Shown piece by piece: positions 43,533 through 51,713 of a DNA stretch of 64,000 nt. The stretch covers positions 4,560,501 through 4,624,500 of the forward strand of contig NZ_CP108106.1 in assembly GCF_041435195.1 (NCBI RefSeq), read 5' to 3'. Positions within the stretch are counted from its first letter, which is position 1. Every line of letters begins with the position of its first letter. A program made the position numbers and the translations under genes. This DNA comes from Streptomyces sp. NBC_00224. Lineage in GTDB: Bacteria > Actinomycetota > Actinomycetes > Streptomycetales > Streptomycetaceae. The notes under the pieces were generated by a model. The model saw only the letters and a list, made by a program, of their open reading frames with translations. It searched no databases and was not told where the DNA came from.

Positions 43533-44678
43533 ATGGACGACCTGGTTGCGGGGGATCCCTCACACATCGGCCCGTTCCGGCTGCTCGGCAGGCTCGGGGC
43601 CGGGGGGACGGGGCGGGTCTATCTGGCCCGGTCGGCGGGCGGGCGGGCGGTCGCGGTCAAGCTCGTACGGGAGGTGCACGCGCAGCGGGCCGCGTTCCGC
43701 TCGCGGTTCGCCCAGGAGGTGGCGGCCGCGCGGCAGGTGAACGGTGCGTGGACCGCGCACGTGCTCGACGCGGACGCGACGGCCGAGATCCCGTGGGTCG
43801 CGACGGCGTACGTGGCCGGGCCCAGCCTCCGGGACGTCGTGGACCGGGACTTCGGGCCCCTGCCGGAGCCGTCGCTGCTCGTGCTCGCCGACCGGCTCGC
43901 GCTGGCGCTGACGGACATCCACAGCGCCGGTCTTGTCCACCGCGATCTGAAGCCGTCCCACGTCCTGCTCGCCATGGACGGGCCGCGCGTCATCGACTTC
44001 GGGATCGCGGGTGCGGTGGCCGCGCTGTCGGAGAGCGATATGGCGGGCACCGGGGTGATCGTCGGGTCCCCCGGGTTCATGTCGCCCGAGCAGATCCAGG
44101 GCAAGCCGGTCACCCCGGCCGGGGACGTGTTCTGCCTGGGCGCGGTGCTTGCGTACGCGGCGACCGGGCGGATGGCCTTCGGCCTGCCCGACAGCGGCCT
44201 CGGGATGATGCTGTTCCGCGTCGTACACGAGGAGCCGGACCTGGTGGGCGTTCCGGCGTCCCTGCTGCCCGTCGTACGGGCGTGCCTGCACAAGGATCCG
44301 GAGCGGCGGCCGACGCCGGAGCAGCTCGCCGGGCACCTGGCGACGAACGGCGGCCCGGGCCACTCCTGGTTGCCGCCCGAGGTGCTGGCTCAAGTCGCCG
44401 GGCACGCGGCGGAGTTGCGGGAGTCCGGCATTCCTCGCGGTCACCGGCGCCAGTACCCGCTCCCCGTCCCCGAGGACGGATACCGACCCGATCCGCCGCC
44501 CCCGCCGCCCGCAGCCGCGAGCGAGGCCCGGATGAGGAGGTCCCCGGCGAGGAAGGCCGCCGGCTTCCCCCGAGGGCAGCAGCGCCGGAGTCTCAGCGGC
44601 GCCCTGATCGTCGCCCTGATTCTCCTCGCCCTCGTCGCCTGGTTCGTCGCCTGGTTCTTCGCCCGGTCCCTCACCTGA
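43533..44678 (+). CDS. Ser/Thr protein kinase with altered catalytic loop
   Basis: 381 residues. The kinase domain resembles that of the first kinase almost throughout: LGAGGTGRVYLA, K43 in AVKLV, HRD (136-138), DFGIA, SPEQI. The loop reads HRDLKPSH, with His at 143 in place of the Asn that helps hold the second metal. Rows around 43941-43970 give codon CAC, so this is not a reading ambiguity. A Pro-rich linker ends in one C-terminal membrane helix (LIVALILLALVAWFVAWFFA) with no external domain. It could have weak activity or act as a scaffold. CACCAT six bases before the ATG suggests a leaderless start. Confidence 0.88.
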   Translation: MDDLVAGDPSHIGPFRLLGRLGAGGTGRVYLARSAGGRAVAVKLVREVHAQRAAFRSRFAQEVAAARQVNGAWTAHVLDADATAEIPWVATAYVAGPSLRDVVDRDFGPLPEPSLLVLADRLALALTDIHSAGLVHRDLKPSHVLLAMDGPRVIDFGIAGAVAALSESDMAGTGVIVGSPGFMSPEQIQGKPVTPAGDVFCLGAVLAYAATGRMAFGLPDSGLGMMLFRVVHEEPDLVGVPASLLPVVRACLHKDPERRPTPEQLAGHLATNGGPGHSWLPPEVLAQVAGHAAELRESGIPRGHRRQYPLPVPEDGYRPDPPPPPPAAASEARMRRSPARKAAGFPRGQQRRSLSGALIVALILLALVAWFVAWFFARSLT

Positions 44679-44690
44679 CGACCACATGAC

Positions 44691-44727
44691 GGCGGGGCCG
44701 CCGGGAGTACATCCCGACGGCCCCGCC
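44691..44727. terminator. Strong hairpin between kinase and purA
   Basis: GGCGGGGCCG and CGGCCCCGCC, plus inner CGGGA and TCCCG, form a 15-bp stem with one mismatch and a 5-base loop. It lies between convergent genes and probably terminates both. Confidence 0.8.
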
Positions 44728-44747
44728 CTCACAACCGAACTTCGCGC

Positions 44748-46031
44748 CTACAGGAACGAGTTGATCTCGATCGTCTCGGTCCGGCCGGGGCCGACGCCGA
44801 TCGCGGAGATCGGCGCGCCCGACATCTCCTCCAGCGCCTTCACGTACGCCTGCGCGTTCTTCGGCAGGTCGGAGAAGGTCTGGGCCTTGGTGATGTCCTC
44901 GGACCAGCCCGGCAGCATCTCGTAGATCGGCTTCGCGTGGTGGAAGTCGGTCTGGGAGTACGGGAGCTCCTCGACGCGCTTGCCGTCGATCTCGTACGCC
45001 ACGCAGACCGGGATCTGCTCCCAGCCCGTCAGGACGTCGAGCTTGGTGAGGAAGAAGTCCGTGAGGCCGTTGACCCGGGTCGCGTAGCGGGCGATCACCG
45101 CGTCGAACCAGCCGCAGCGGCGGTCGCGACCGGTGGTCACACCGCGCTCGCCGCCGATGCGGCGCAGGTCCTCGCCGTCCTTGTCGAAGAGCTCGGTCGG
45201 GAACGGGCCCGCGCCGACGCGCGTCGTGTACGCCTTGAGGATGCCGATCACGCGGCTGATCTTCGTGGGGCCCACGCCCGCACCCGTGCAGGCGCCGCCC
45301 GCGGTCGGGTTCGACGAGGTCACGAAGGGGTACGTGCCGTGGTCGACGTCGAGGAGCGTGCCCTGGCCGCCCTCGAAGAGGACGACCTTGCCCTCGTCGA
45401 TCGCGTTGTTCAGGATCAGCGTCGTGTCGGCGACGAACGGCTTGATCTGCTCCGCGTACTGGAGCATCTCTTCGACGATCTTGCCGGACTCGATGGCGCG
45501 CCGGTTGAAGACCTTGGCGAGGAGCTGGTTCTTGCCCTCCAGCGCCGCCTCGACCTTCTGCTCAAGGATCGACTCGTCGTACAGGTCCTGGACCCGGATG
45601 CCCACGCGGTTGATCTTGTCCGCGTAGGTCGGGCCGATGCCGCGACCGGTGGTGCCGATCTTGCGGGAGCCGAGGAACCGTTCCGTCACCTTGTCGAGCG
45701 TGACGTTGTACGGCGTGATCAGGTGAGCGTTACCGCTGATGAGCAGCTTGGACGTGTCGACGCCGCGCTCGTTCAGCCCGCTCAGCTCGGAGAGCAGGAC
45801 CGCCGGGTCGACGACGACTCCGTTGCCGATGACCGGGGTACACCCCGGCGAGAGGATCCCGGAAGGGAGAAGATGCAGCGCGTACTTCTGGTCGCCGACG
45901 ACGACCGTGTGGCCGGCGTTGTTGCCGCCCTGGTAGCGCACTACATAGTCAACGGATCCACCGAGCAGGTCGGTGGCCTTTCCCTTGCCCTCGTCACCCC
46001 ACTGAGCACCGAGCAGCACAAGTGCGGGCAC
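44748..46031 (-). CDS. purA: Adenylosuccinate synthetase
   Basis: 427 residues from GTG 46031. The P-loop-like [16 protein letters not shown], the catalytic His region [10 protein letters not shown], and [20 protein letters not shown] are diagnostic. It joins aspartate to IMP using GTP, the first committed step to AMP, in the cytoplasm. The gene stands alone on its strand. A GC hairpin about 80 bases upstream of the start (46113-46140) lies in the region shared with the divergent kinase-like gene and might affect its expression. Confidence 0.96.
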   Translation of the reverse strand: MPALVLLGAQWGDEGKGKATDLLGGSVDYVVRYQGGNNAGHTVVVGDQKYALHLLPSGILSPGCTPVIGNGVVVDPAVLLSELSGLNERGVDTSKLLISGNAHLITPYNVTLDKVTERFLGSRKIGTTGRGIGPTYADKINRVGIRVQDLYDESILEQKVEAALEGKNQLLAKVFNRRAIESGKIVEEMLQYAEQIKPFVADTTLILNNAIDEGKVVLFEGGQGTLLDVDHGTYPFVTSSNPTAGGACTGAGVGPTKISRVIGILKAYTTRVGAGPFPTELFDKDGEDLRRIGGERGVTTGRDRRCGWFDAVIARYATRVNGLTDFFLTKLDVLTGWEQIPVCVAYEIDGKRVEELPYSQTDFHHAKPIYEMLPGWSEDITKAQTFSDLPKNAQAYVKALEEMSGAPISAIGVGPGRTETIEINSFL

Positions 46032-46112
46032 AGGCGTACACCCCTTCCGGGCGGGGCATGTCCAAGGTCAGTGGGCCGAAGCCGCCAGACCGGTGTGCCC
46101 CGGAATAGACGA

Positions 46113-46140
46113 AGCCCCTGGCGCAATAGCGCAAGGGGCT
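46113..46140. promoter_or_regulatory. Hairpin in the purA divergent promoter region
   Basis: AGCCCCT-G-GCGC-AATA-GCGC-A-AGGGGCT: an 11-bp stem with one mismatch. Its place between two divergent starts argues against a simple terminator; an operator or attenuator is possible. Confidence 0.5.
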
Positions 46141-46174
46141 CTTGCACAAAGATGCTACCCGAGGAAGGACCGAT

Positions 46175-46999
46175 GTGTCGGCTGCCGACCAGCTACTGGT
46201 GGTCATCGACCCGGTCGCCCGCCGTATCGACGGCGAGTCCGTACGGATCGCGAAGGATGTGCTGTGCGCGGGTGCACAGGCGAAAATATGCTGGCCGGAG
46301 GGGGTGGAGGAGTTCTCGCGGGCCCTCGCTCGGCGGGGTGGGCGGCGGCCGGTGGTGGTGGGTGACGACCGGGCGCTGCTACGTACTGTGACGTTGTTGC
46401 AGCGGGAACGTGATGTCCTGGGCCCGGCCCTCGCGCTGGTGCCCGTGGGCACCGCCCCTCTGCTGGAACTTGCCAGGTCACTGGGGGTGCCGATGGGCGC
46501 GGTGGCGGCGGCGCGAGCCGTCCTCGACGGGTCCCCGCGCCGACTCGACCTGCTGGTCGACGACAGCGGGGACGTGGTCCTCGGCGGCCTCTGCATCCCG
46601 GCGGCTCCGTCGCCGGTGCGGCCTTCCGCCCCGACCGTCTGGGGTACGTGCCGCTCGCTCGTACGCACCCTGGTGCGGGCGCCCGTGCCCGCGCCCGTCG
46701 CGGCGGCCGTGGCGCACCGGCTGCGGGTGGAGGCGGACGGGGTGCTCCTGTCCGACCTGGACCGCCCGGTCGCGGGTGTGTCGCTCGCGTCCGGGGACGG
46801 GGTCGCCCATGTGGTGGTGCAGCCGCACGCGGGGGCGCTGGTGGTGCGGGCGCGGGCCCGGGCCGTGACGGTCTCCGTCCCGGGGGACGGGTTCCGGTAC
46901 CGGGCGGGGCAGGTGGTGGCGGGGCCGGTCCGTAGCCGGACGTGGACGGCGGGGACGTGGACCCTGACGCTGCCTTCCCCCACCCCGCCCGTTACCTGA
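46175..46999 (+). CDS. Diacylglycerol-kinase-like protein without GGDGT motif
   Basis: 274 residues from GTG 46175, behind GAGGAAGGA. The fold follows lipid/diacylglycerol kinases: a first strand (QLLVVIDPVARRIDGESVRI), then VVVGDDRALLRTVTLLQ where the family has GGDGT, then LALVPVGTAPLLELARSLGV where it has GTGND, and AAARAVLDGSPRRLDLLVDD. Both nucleotide-binding signatures are thus altered (GDD at 63-65, GTAPL at 92-96). It may be a catalytically inactive or repurposed homologue. The second half (about 165-274) resembles the beta-sandwich domain. It is divergent from purA. Confidence 0.75.
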   Translation: MSAADQLLVVIDPVARRIDGESVRIAKDVLCAGAQAKICWPEGVEEFSRALARRGGRRPVVVGDDRALLRTVTLLQRERDVLGPALALVPVGTAPLLELARSLGVPMGAVAAARAVLDGSPRRLDLLVDDSGDVVLGGLCIPAAPSPVRPSAPTVWGTCRSLVRTLVRAPVPAPVAAAVAHRLRVEADGVLLSDLDRPVAGVSLASGDGVAHVVVQPHAGALVVRARARAVTVSVPGDGFRYRAGQVVAGPVRSRTWTAGTWTLTLPSPTPPVT

Positions 47000-47069
47000 A
47001 CCCTCCGGGGGGTCCCACGGGGGCTGCGCCCCGGACCCCGTTCGTCTGCGGGTTCGGTGGGGGCTGAGC

Positions 47070-47152
47070 GCGCAGTTCCCCGCGCCCCTTAGGTAACTCC
47101 AGCCCTCCGGCGTACAAGGAGCGCGCCCCTTCAGGGGCGCGGGGAACTGCGC
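47070..47152. repeat. Dispersed repeat pair, copies 6 and 7 (inverted)
   Basis: Core GCGCAGTTCCCCGCGCCCCT at 47070-47089 and its exact inverse at 47133-47152. The 260-base gap lies between convergent genes, so the pair can act as a terminator in both directions. Confidence 0.9.
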
Positions 47153-47259
47153 GACCAGCCCCCACCGGCCCGCAGCCGACGACCAGGCGCCGGAGACGGC
47201 GAGAGGCCGGTTCCCCCTCCGGGGTACCGGCCTCCGCCACCCACACCCCACCCCACCCC

Positions 47260-48747
47260 TCACGCCACCAACTCCGCCTCCGCCTCACGCACCCCCTTCG
47301 GGTCCCGCATCACCAGGGCCGCCAGGACCGCCGCCGCCAGGACGCCGATCGCGCTGACCGCGAAAGTGGTCGACATCGACGTGGTGAAGGCCTCGTGGGC
47401 CGTCCGCACCAGGGTCGAGTCGCCGCCCGCAGTCGCCAGGGCGCCCGCGATCGAGTGCCGAGCGGACTCCGGCGCATCCGCCGGCATCTCCGCCGCGAAC
47501 CCGCTCGACAGCATCGAGCCGAGGATCGCGATGCCCAGTGCCGTACCGGCCTGCTGGATCGTGTCGTTGAGGGCCGAGCCGACGCCCGCCTTGTCCGCCG
47601 GGATCGTGCCCATCAGGGCGCCGACCGCCGCCGGCATCGCCAGGCCCGCGCCGAGGCCGAGCAGGCCGAGGGCGATCGCCGGGACGGTGAAGCCCGAGGA
47701 CGCGGTGACGGTGGTCAGCAGCGCGAAGGACGAGGCCATCGCCAGCATCCCGGCCACGATCAGCCAGCGGTTGCCGATCTTCGCGGCGAGCGACGCACCC
47801 GCCGTGTTGCCGGCCAGCGCCGCCACCGCCAGCGGCACGAACGCCAGGCCCGCCTTGACCGGCGAGTAGCCGAGGACGAACTGGAGGTACTGGGTGAGGA
47901 CGAGCAGCAGCCCACCCGTACCGATCTGGACGAGCGCCAGCGACACCGAACCGCCGCTGAAGTTGCGGTGCTTGAACAGGACCAGCGGCACCATCGGCGC
48001 GACGGTGACGTTCTCCCAGACCACGAATCCGGTGAGGGCGACGACCGCGACCGCCAGGGTGACCAGCGAGCGACCGCCGAACGCGCCGTGCTGCGGGATC
48101 TCGATGATCCACCAGATCAGCGCGGTCATCCCGGCCGCCGAGAGCACCGCGCCGAGCGGGTCCGGCTGCTGCCACGGCGCCTTCGACTCGGGCATCAGGA
48201 CCAGGCCCGCCAGGATGGCCAGCGCCACGACCGGGATGTTGATGAAGAAGATCGAGTGCCAGGAGAAGTGGTCGATCAGTACGCCGCCGAGCACCGGGCT
48301 GCCGACCAGGCCGAGCATCGACACCGAACCCCACGCCGCCATCGCCTTGCCGCGCTCCTCCTCGTCGAAGACGGTGATGAGGATCGACAGCGTCGAGGGC
48401 ATGATCAGCGCCCCGCCGACGCCCATCGCGACCCGTACGGCGATGACTTCGCCGGGGTTGGTGCAGAACACCGCCGCCAGCGACGCCGCCCCGAAGAGCA
48501 GCAGGCCGATGATCATCACCTTCCGGCGGCCGAACCGGTCACCGAGGCTGCCGGAGGTGAGCAGCAGGCCCGCGAACACCAGGATGTAGGAGTCGAGGAT
48601 CCACTGCGTGTCCTGGGCGCTCGCGCCGAGGTCCTCCGTCATCGACGGCACCGCCACGGTCAGCGCCATGCTGTCGATCACCAGCACCAGCGAGCTGAGG
48701 CACAGCACGATCAGGATCCACCAGCGGCGTGGATTGCGGGTCTCCAT
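47260..48747 (-). CDS. DHA2-family drug/proton antiporter (MFS)
   Basis: 495 residues from ATG 48747, behind GAGAGGAAG. About 14 membrane helices. Motifs of the EmrB/QacA group are present: DSMALTVAVPSMTEDLG in helix 1, DTQWILDSYILVFAGLLLTS in helix 2, GSLGDRFGRRKVM after it, and LGLVGSPVLGGVLIDHFSW (motif C, antiporter). It exports hydrophobic compounds using the proton gradient. A divergent TetR gene and an operator in the shared promoter region suggest substrate-induced expression. Confidence 0.9.
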   Translation of the reverse strand: METRNPRRWWILIVLCLSSLVLVIDSMALTVAVPSMTEDLGASAQDTQWILDSYILVFAGLLLTSGSLGDRFGRRKVMIIGLLLFGAASLAAVFCTNPGEVIAVRVAMGVGGALIMPSTLSILITVFDEEERGKAMAAWGSVSMLGLVGSPVLGGVLIDHFSWHSIFFINIPVVALAILAGLVLMPESKAPWQQPDPLGAVLSAAGMTALIWWIIEIPQHGAFGGRSLVTLAVAVVALTGFVVWENVTVAPMVPLVLFKHRNFSGGSVSLALVQIGTGGLLLVLTQYLQFVLGYSPVKAGLAFVPLAVAALAGNTAGASLAAKIGNRWLIVAGMLAMASSFALLTTVTASSGFTVPAIALGLLGLGAGLAMPAAVGALMGTIPADKAGVGSALNDTIQQAGTALGIAILGSMLSSGFAAEMPADAPESARHSIAGALATAGGDSTLVRTAHEAFTTSMSTTFAVSAIGVLAAAVLAALVMRDPKGVREAEAELVA

Positions 48748-48785
48748 GGGGTTCTTCCTCTCGGCTGCGCACATCGTTCCGTCGA

Positions 48786-48821
48786 TGCGCACACTGTACG
48801 CAGCTCCGCACAGTGTGCGCA
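48786..48821. promoter_or_regulatory. TetR operator between exporter and regulator
   Basis: TGCGCACACTGT (48786-48797) and ACAGTGTGCGCA (48810-48821) form an exact 12-bp inverted repeat with 12 bases between. GTACGC motifs inside and downstream (48836, 48855) may be extra half-sites. It lies 39 bases before the exporter start and 60 before the regulator start. Confidence 0.75.
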
Positions 48822-48880
48822 ACCATCAATCCTTGTACGCTAAATGCGAACGTCGTACGCACGTACCGCGAAGGAGTGTC

Positions 48881-49606
48881 ATGGCCGCCAAGAACGCGAA
48901 CCCGATCCCGTCCGTCTGGGCCCGCAAGCAGCGCGAACCCGACCAGCCCGCGCTCAGCCGGGCCGCGATCGTCCGCGAGGCGGTCGTGATGCTGGACGCC
49001 GACGGCATCGAGGCGCTCAGCATGCGCAAGCTCGGCGCCCGGCTGAACGCGGGCGCGACCTCCCTCTACCGGCACGTCGCCACCAAGGACGAGCTGATGG
49101 AGCTCGCGGTGGACGAGGTGTTCGGGGAGATCGCCGTACCGCCCGCCGACAGCCCCGACTGGCGGGCCGCCACCACCGAGGCCGCCCAGTCCTTCCGCGC
49201 GACGGCCCTGCGTCACCGCTGGCTGGCCTCGGTCCTCGGCCAGGCGGGCCTCGCCTATCTGGGCCCCAACCTGATGTCGTTCTCCGAGCGGCTCGCCGCC
49301 CTCTTCGCGGGCTCCGGGTTCCCCGAGCCGGAGCGCGCGATCGAGACCGTCCTGTCGTACGTGATCGGGATGAGCACCACGGAGGCGGCGTGGCTCACCA
49401 CGGTCGCCCGCTCCGGCGAGTCCGAGGCGGACTTCATCGCCCGCCTCATGCCCGCCGCGCAGCAGGCCGCGGCCGACCACGAGCACCTGGCCGAGGCGTA
49501 CGCGGCGGAGGTCGTGGACCCGGCCGGGCTGCGCGACGGCAAGTTCGCGTACGGGTTGGAGGTGGTCCTGGACGGCCTGGCGCTGAGGCGCCCGGAGGCG
49601 TCCTAG
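48881..49606 (+). CDS. TetR-family regulator (TetR_C type)
   Basis: 241 residues from ATG 48881, behind GAAGGAG. The helix-turn-helix (IVREAVVMLDADGIEALSMR, LGARLNAGATSLYRHVATKD) and the C-terminal domain (FRATALRHRWLASVLGQAGL) match TetR/MphR-type repressors. It is divergent from the exporter gene and probably represses it through the 48786-48821 palindrome until an exported compound binds. Its TAG stop shares CTAG with the stop of the convergent P450 gene, so the two genes overlap by four bases. Confidence 0.9.
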   Translation: MAAKNANPIPSVWARKQREPDQPALSRAAIVREAVVMLDADGIEALSMRKLGARLNAGATSLYRHVATKDELMELAVDEVFGEIAVPPADSPDWRAATTEAAQSFRATALRHRWLASVLGQAGLAYLGPNLMSFSERLAALFAGSGFPEPERAIETVLSYVIGMSTTEAAWLTTVARSGESEADFIARLMPAAQQAAADHEHLAEAYAAEVVDPAGLRDGKFAYGLEVVLDGLALRRPEAS

Positions 49607-50829
49607 ACCTCCACTTCGAGGGCGGTGAGGCCCCGGATCACGTACCCCGGCTTCCAGCGCGGCTCGGAGAGCAGCCGCATACGCGGAGCCTCGCGCAGCA
49701 ACAGGCCGAACGACACGGCCAGTTCGAGGCGGGCGAGGGGGGCGCCGAGGCAGTAGTGGATGCCCGCGCCGAAGCTGACGTGCCGGTTGGCGGCGACGGG
49801 GCGGCGTACGTCGAAGGTGTCCGGGTCCGCGAAGACTGCCGGGTCCCGGTTGGCGGAGCCGAAGAGCAGCGCGACCTCGGACCCACGGGGGATTCTCGTC
49901 CCCCCGACCTCGATGTCGTCGAGCACCCACCGCTCGAAGAGCTGCAACGGGGTGTCGTAGCGCAGCAGTTCCTCGATGGCGCCGGGCAGCAGACCGGGCT
50001 CGGCGCGCAGCAGGGCCAGCTGCTCAGGGTGGCGGAAGAGCGTCCACCACCCGTTGGCCGTGGTGTTGACGGTGGCCTCATGGCCCGCGTTGAGGAGCAG
50101 GACGCAGGTGGAGATCATCTCCTGCTCGGTGAGGCGGGTGCCGTCGCCGTCGTGGACGGCGATGAGGGCGGAGATGAGGTCGGGGGCGGGGGCGGGAGCG
50201 CGGCGCCGGTCGCGGATCAACTCCCGTAGGTAGGAGGAGAATTCCCTGGACGCCCGGACCGCGCGGGCGGCGGTGTCCTCGGTGGGGCTCAGCTCGTACA
50301 TCCCGCAGATGTCGGCCGACCAGGGCCGCAGCAGATGCCGGTCGGCTTCGGGGATGCCGAGCATCTCCGCGATCACGGCGACGGGGAGGGGCTCGGCGAC
50401 TTCGGCGAGCAGGTCCCCGCCACCGGCCGCGACGAAGTCACCGACGAGGCGGTGGGCGATGCGCTCGACGACGGGCCCGAGCTCCTCGACGCGCCTCGGG
50501 GTGAACGCCTTGGCCACCAGCCGCCGGATCCGGGTGTGGTCGGGGCCCTCCAGATCGAGGATCCCCTGGTCGTTGAGGGTGTGGAAGGGCTCGTGCGCGG
50601 GGGGTGGGGGTGTACGGCCGAACTCCTCGTGGGTGAAGCGGTGCAGGTAGGTGCGGCCGAGGCGGCGGTCGCGGAGGAGGGCGGAGACGTCGGCGTGGTG
50701 GGGCACCAGCCACTGGTTGGTGCGGGGGTGGTGGTGGGTGCGGCCGGTGCGGCGGAGCTCCGCGTAGGCGGGGTAGGGGTTGGCGATGAAGGGGGTGGAG
50801 GTGGGCTGGAAGGGGGTGGAGGTGTCCAT
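49603..50829 (-). CDS. Cytochrome P450
   Basis: 408 residues. The heme-binding loop FGAGIHYCLGAPLARLEL, the I-helix LLLNAGHEATVNTTANG (Gly-His-Glu-Ala-Thr form) and EELLRYDTPLQ with ExxR are present. The length is usual for soluble actinobacterial P450s. It needs a ferredoxin and reductase, neither encoded nearby. The substrate is unknown. Its 3' end is locked to the TetR gene by a shared stop palindrome, but the two face each other and need not be related. Confidence 0.92.
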   Translation of the reverse strand: MDTSTPFQPTSTPFIANPYPAYAELRRTGRTHHHPRTNQWLVPHHADVSALLRDRRLGRTYLHRFTHEEFGRTPPPPAHEPFHTLNDQGILDLEGPDHTRIRRLVAKAFTPRRVEELGPVVERIAHRLVGDFVAAGGGDLLAEVAEPLPVAVIAEMLGIPEADRHLLRPWSADICGMYELSPTEDTAARAVRASREFSSYLRELIRDRRRAPAPAPDLISALIAVHDGDGTRLTEQEMISTCVLLLNAGHEATVNTTANGWWTLFRHPEQLALLRAEPGLLPGAIEELLRYDTPLQLFERWVLDDIEVGGTRIPRGSEVALLFGSANRDPAVFADPDTFDVRRPVAANRHVSFGAGIHYCLGAPLARLELAVSFGLLLREAPRMRLLSEPRWKPGYVIRGLTALEVEV

Positions 50830-50916
50830 GGGGGTTCTTTCCCCACCCCACCCGTTCCCTCAAGCCCTCAGCCGGGCGGCTGGGTTCGTCGGCTGCGGGC
50901 CCGGTGGGGGCTGGTC

Positions 50917-50976
50917 GCGCAGTTCCCCGCGCCCCTGAGGGGCTGGAGGTGCCTTAAGGGGCGCGGGGAACTGCGC
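50917..50976. repeat. Dispersed repeat pair, copies 8 and 9 (inverted)
   Basis: Core GCGCAGTTCCCCGCGCCCCT at 50917-50936 and exact inverse AGGGGCGCGGGGAACTGCGC at 50957-50976, with 20 bases between. It lies in a 212-base gap between two leftward genes, after the response-regulator operon's neighbour and before the P450 start. Confidence 0.9.
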
Positions 50977-51041
50977 GACCAGCCAGCCACGGTCCGCGGA
51001 CGAACGGGGGTACGTGGCAGAGCCCCAAAGCGGGGTGGGGG

Positions 51042-51713
51042 CTAGGACGGGGTTATCAGGCGGGATTCGTACGCGTACACCGCCGCCTGCGTACGGTCGC
51101 GCAGGCCCAGTTTCACCAGCACCCGGCTCACATGCGTCTTGATCGTCGACTCCGCCACCACCAACCGGTCCGCGATCTCCGCGTTGGAGAGGCCCTGGGC
51201 TATCAGGATCAGGACCTCCGTTTCGCGGTCGGTCAGCTCCTCGACCTCCACCACTCCCGACACCCCCCGCCGCACCGGCGTCGAACGGGCGAACTCGGTG
51301 ATCAGGCGGCGCGTCACGGACGGGGCGAGGAGCGCGTCGCCGGAGGCCACCACCCGTACACCCTCCGCGAGTTGACGCGCGGACGCGTCCTTCAGGAGGA
51401 ACCCCGACGCCCCGGCCCGCAGCGCCTGGTACACGTACTCGTCGAGGTCGAAGGTGGTCAGCACCAGCACCCTCGCCTCGGTGTCCGCCGCCACGATCTC
51501 CCGCGTCGCCTCGATGCCGTTCATCTCGGGCATGCGGATGTCCATCAGGACCACGTCGGGGCGGAGTTCGCGGACCTTGGCCACCGCCTCCCGGCCGTCG
51601 ACCGCCTCGCCGATCACCTCGATGTCGCGCTGGGCGTTGAGCAGGACCGAGAAGCCCTCCCGGACCATCATCTGGTCGTCGACGATCAGTACGCGGATGC
51701 TCGCCTCGCTCAT
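51042..51713 (-). CDS. NarL/LuxR-type response regulator
   Basis: 223 residues. The receiver domain (about 6-125) has the acidic pair in VLIVDDQMMV, phosphoacceptor Asp in VVLMDIRMPEMNG, Thr/Ser in LVLTTFDLDEYVY and Lys in LLKDASARQL. A LuxR helix-turn-helix (ELTDRETEVLILIAQGLSNA, EIADRLVVAESTIKTHVSRV) is C-terminal. It overlaps the histidine kinase gene by 4 bases (ATGA) and should be phosphorylated by it. Target genes are not identifiable from the window. Confidence 0.93.
   Translation of the reverse strand: MSEASIRVLIVDDQMMVREGFSVLLNAQRDIEVIGEAVDGREAVAKVRELRPDVVLMDIRMPEMNGIEATREIVAADTEARVLVLTTFDLDEYVYQALRAGASGFLLKDASARQLAEGVRVVASGDALLAPSVTRRLITEFARSTPVRRGVSGVVEVEELTDRETEVLILIAQGLSNAEIADRLVVAESTIKTHVSRVLVKLGLRDRTQAAVYAYESRLITPS

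Noticed and set aside
49603..50829. P450 with nearby exporter and TetR as a small biosynthetic cluster
   Set aside because: No scaffold-forming or tailoring enzyme lies beside them, the genes face each other, and core metabolism surrounds them.
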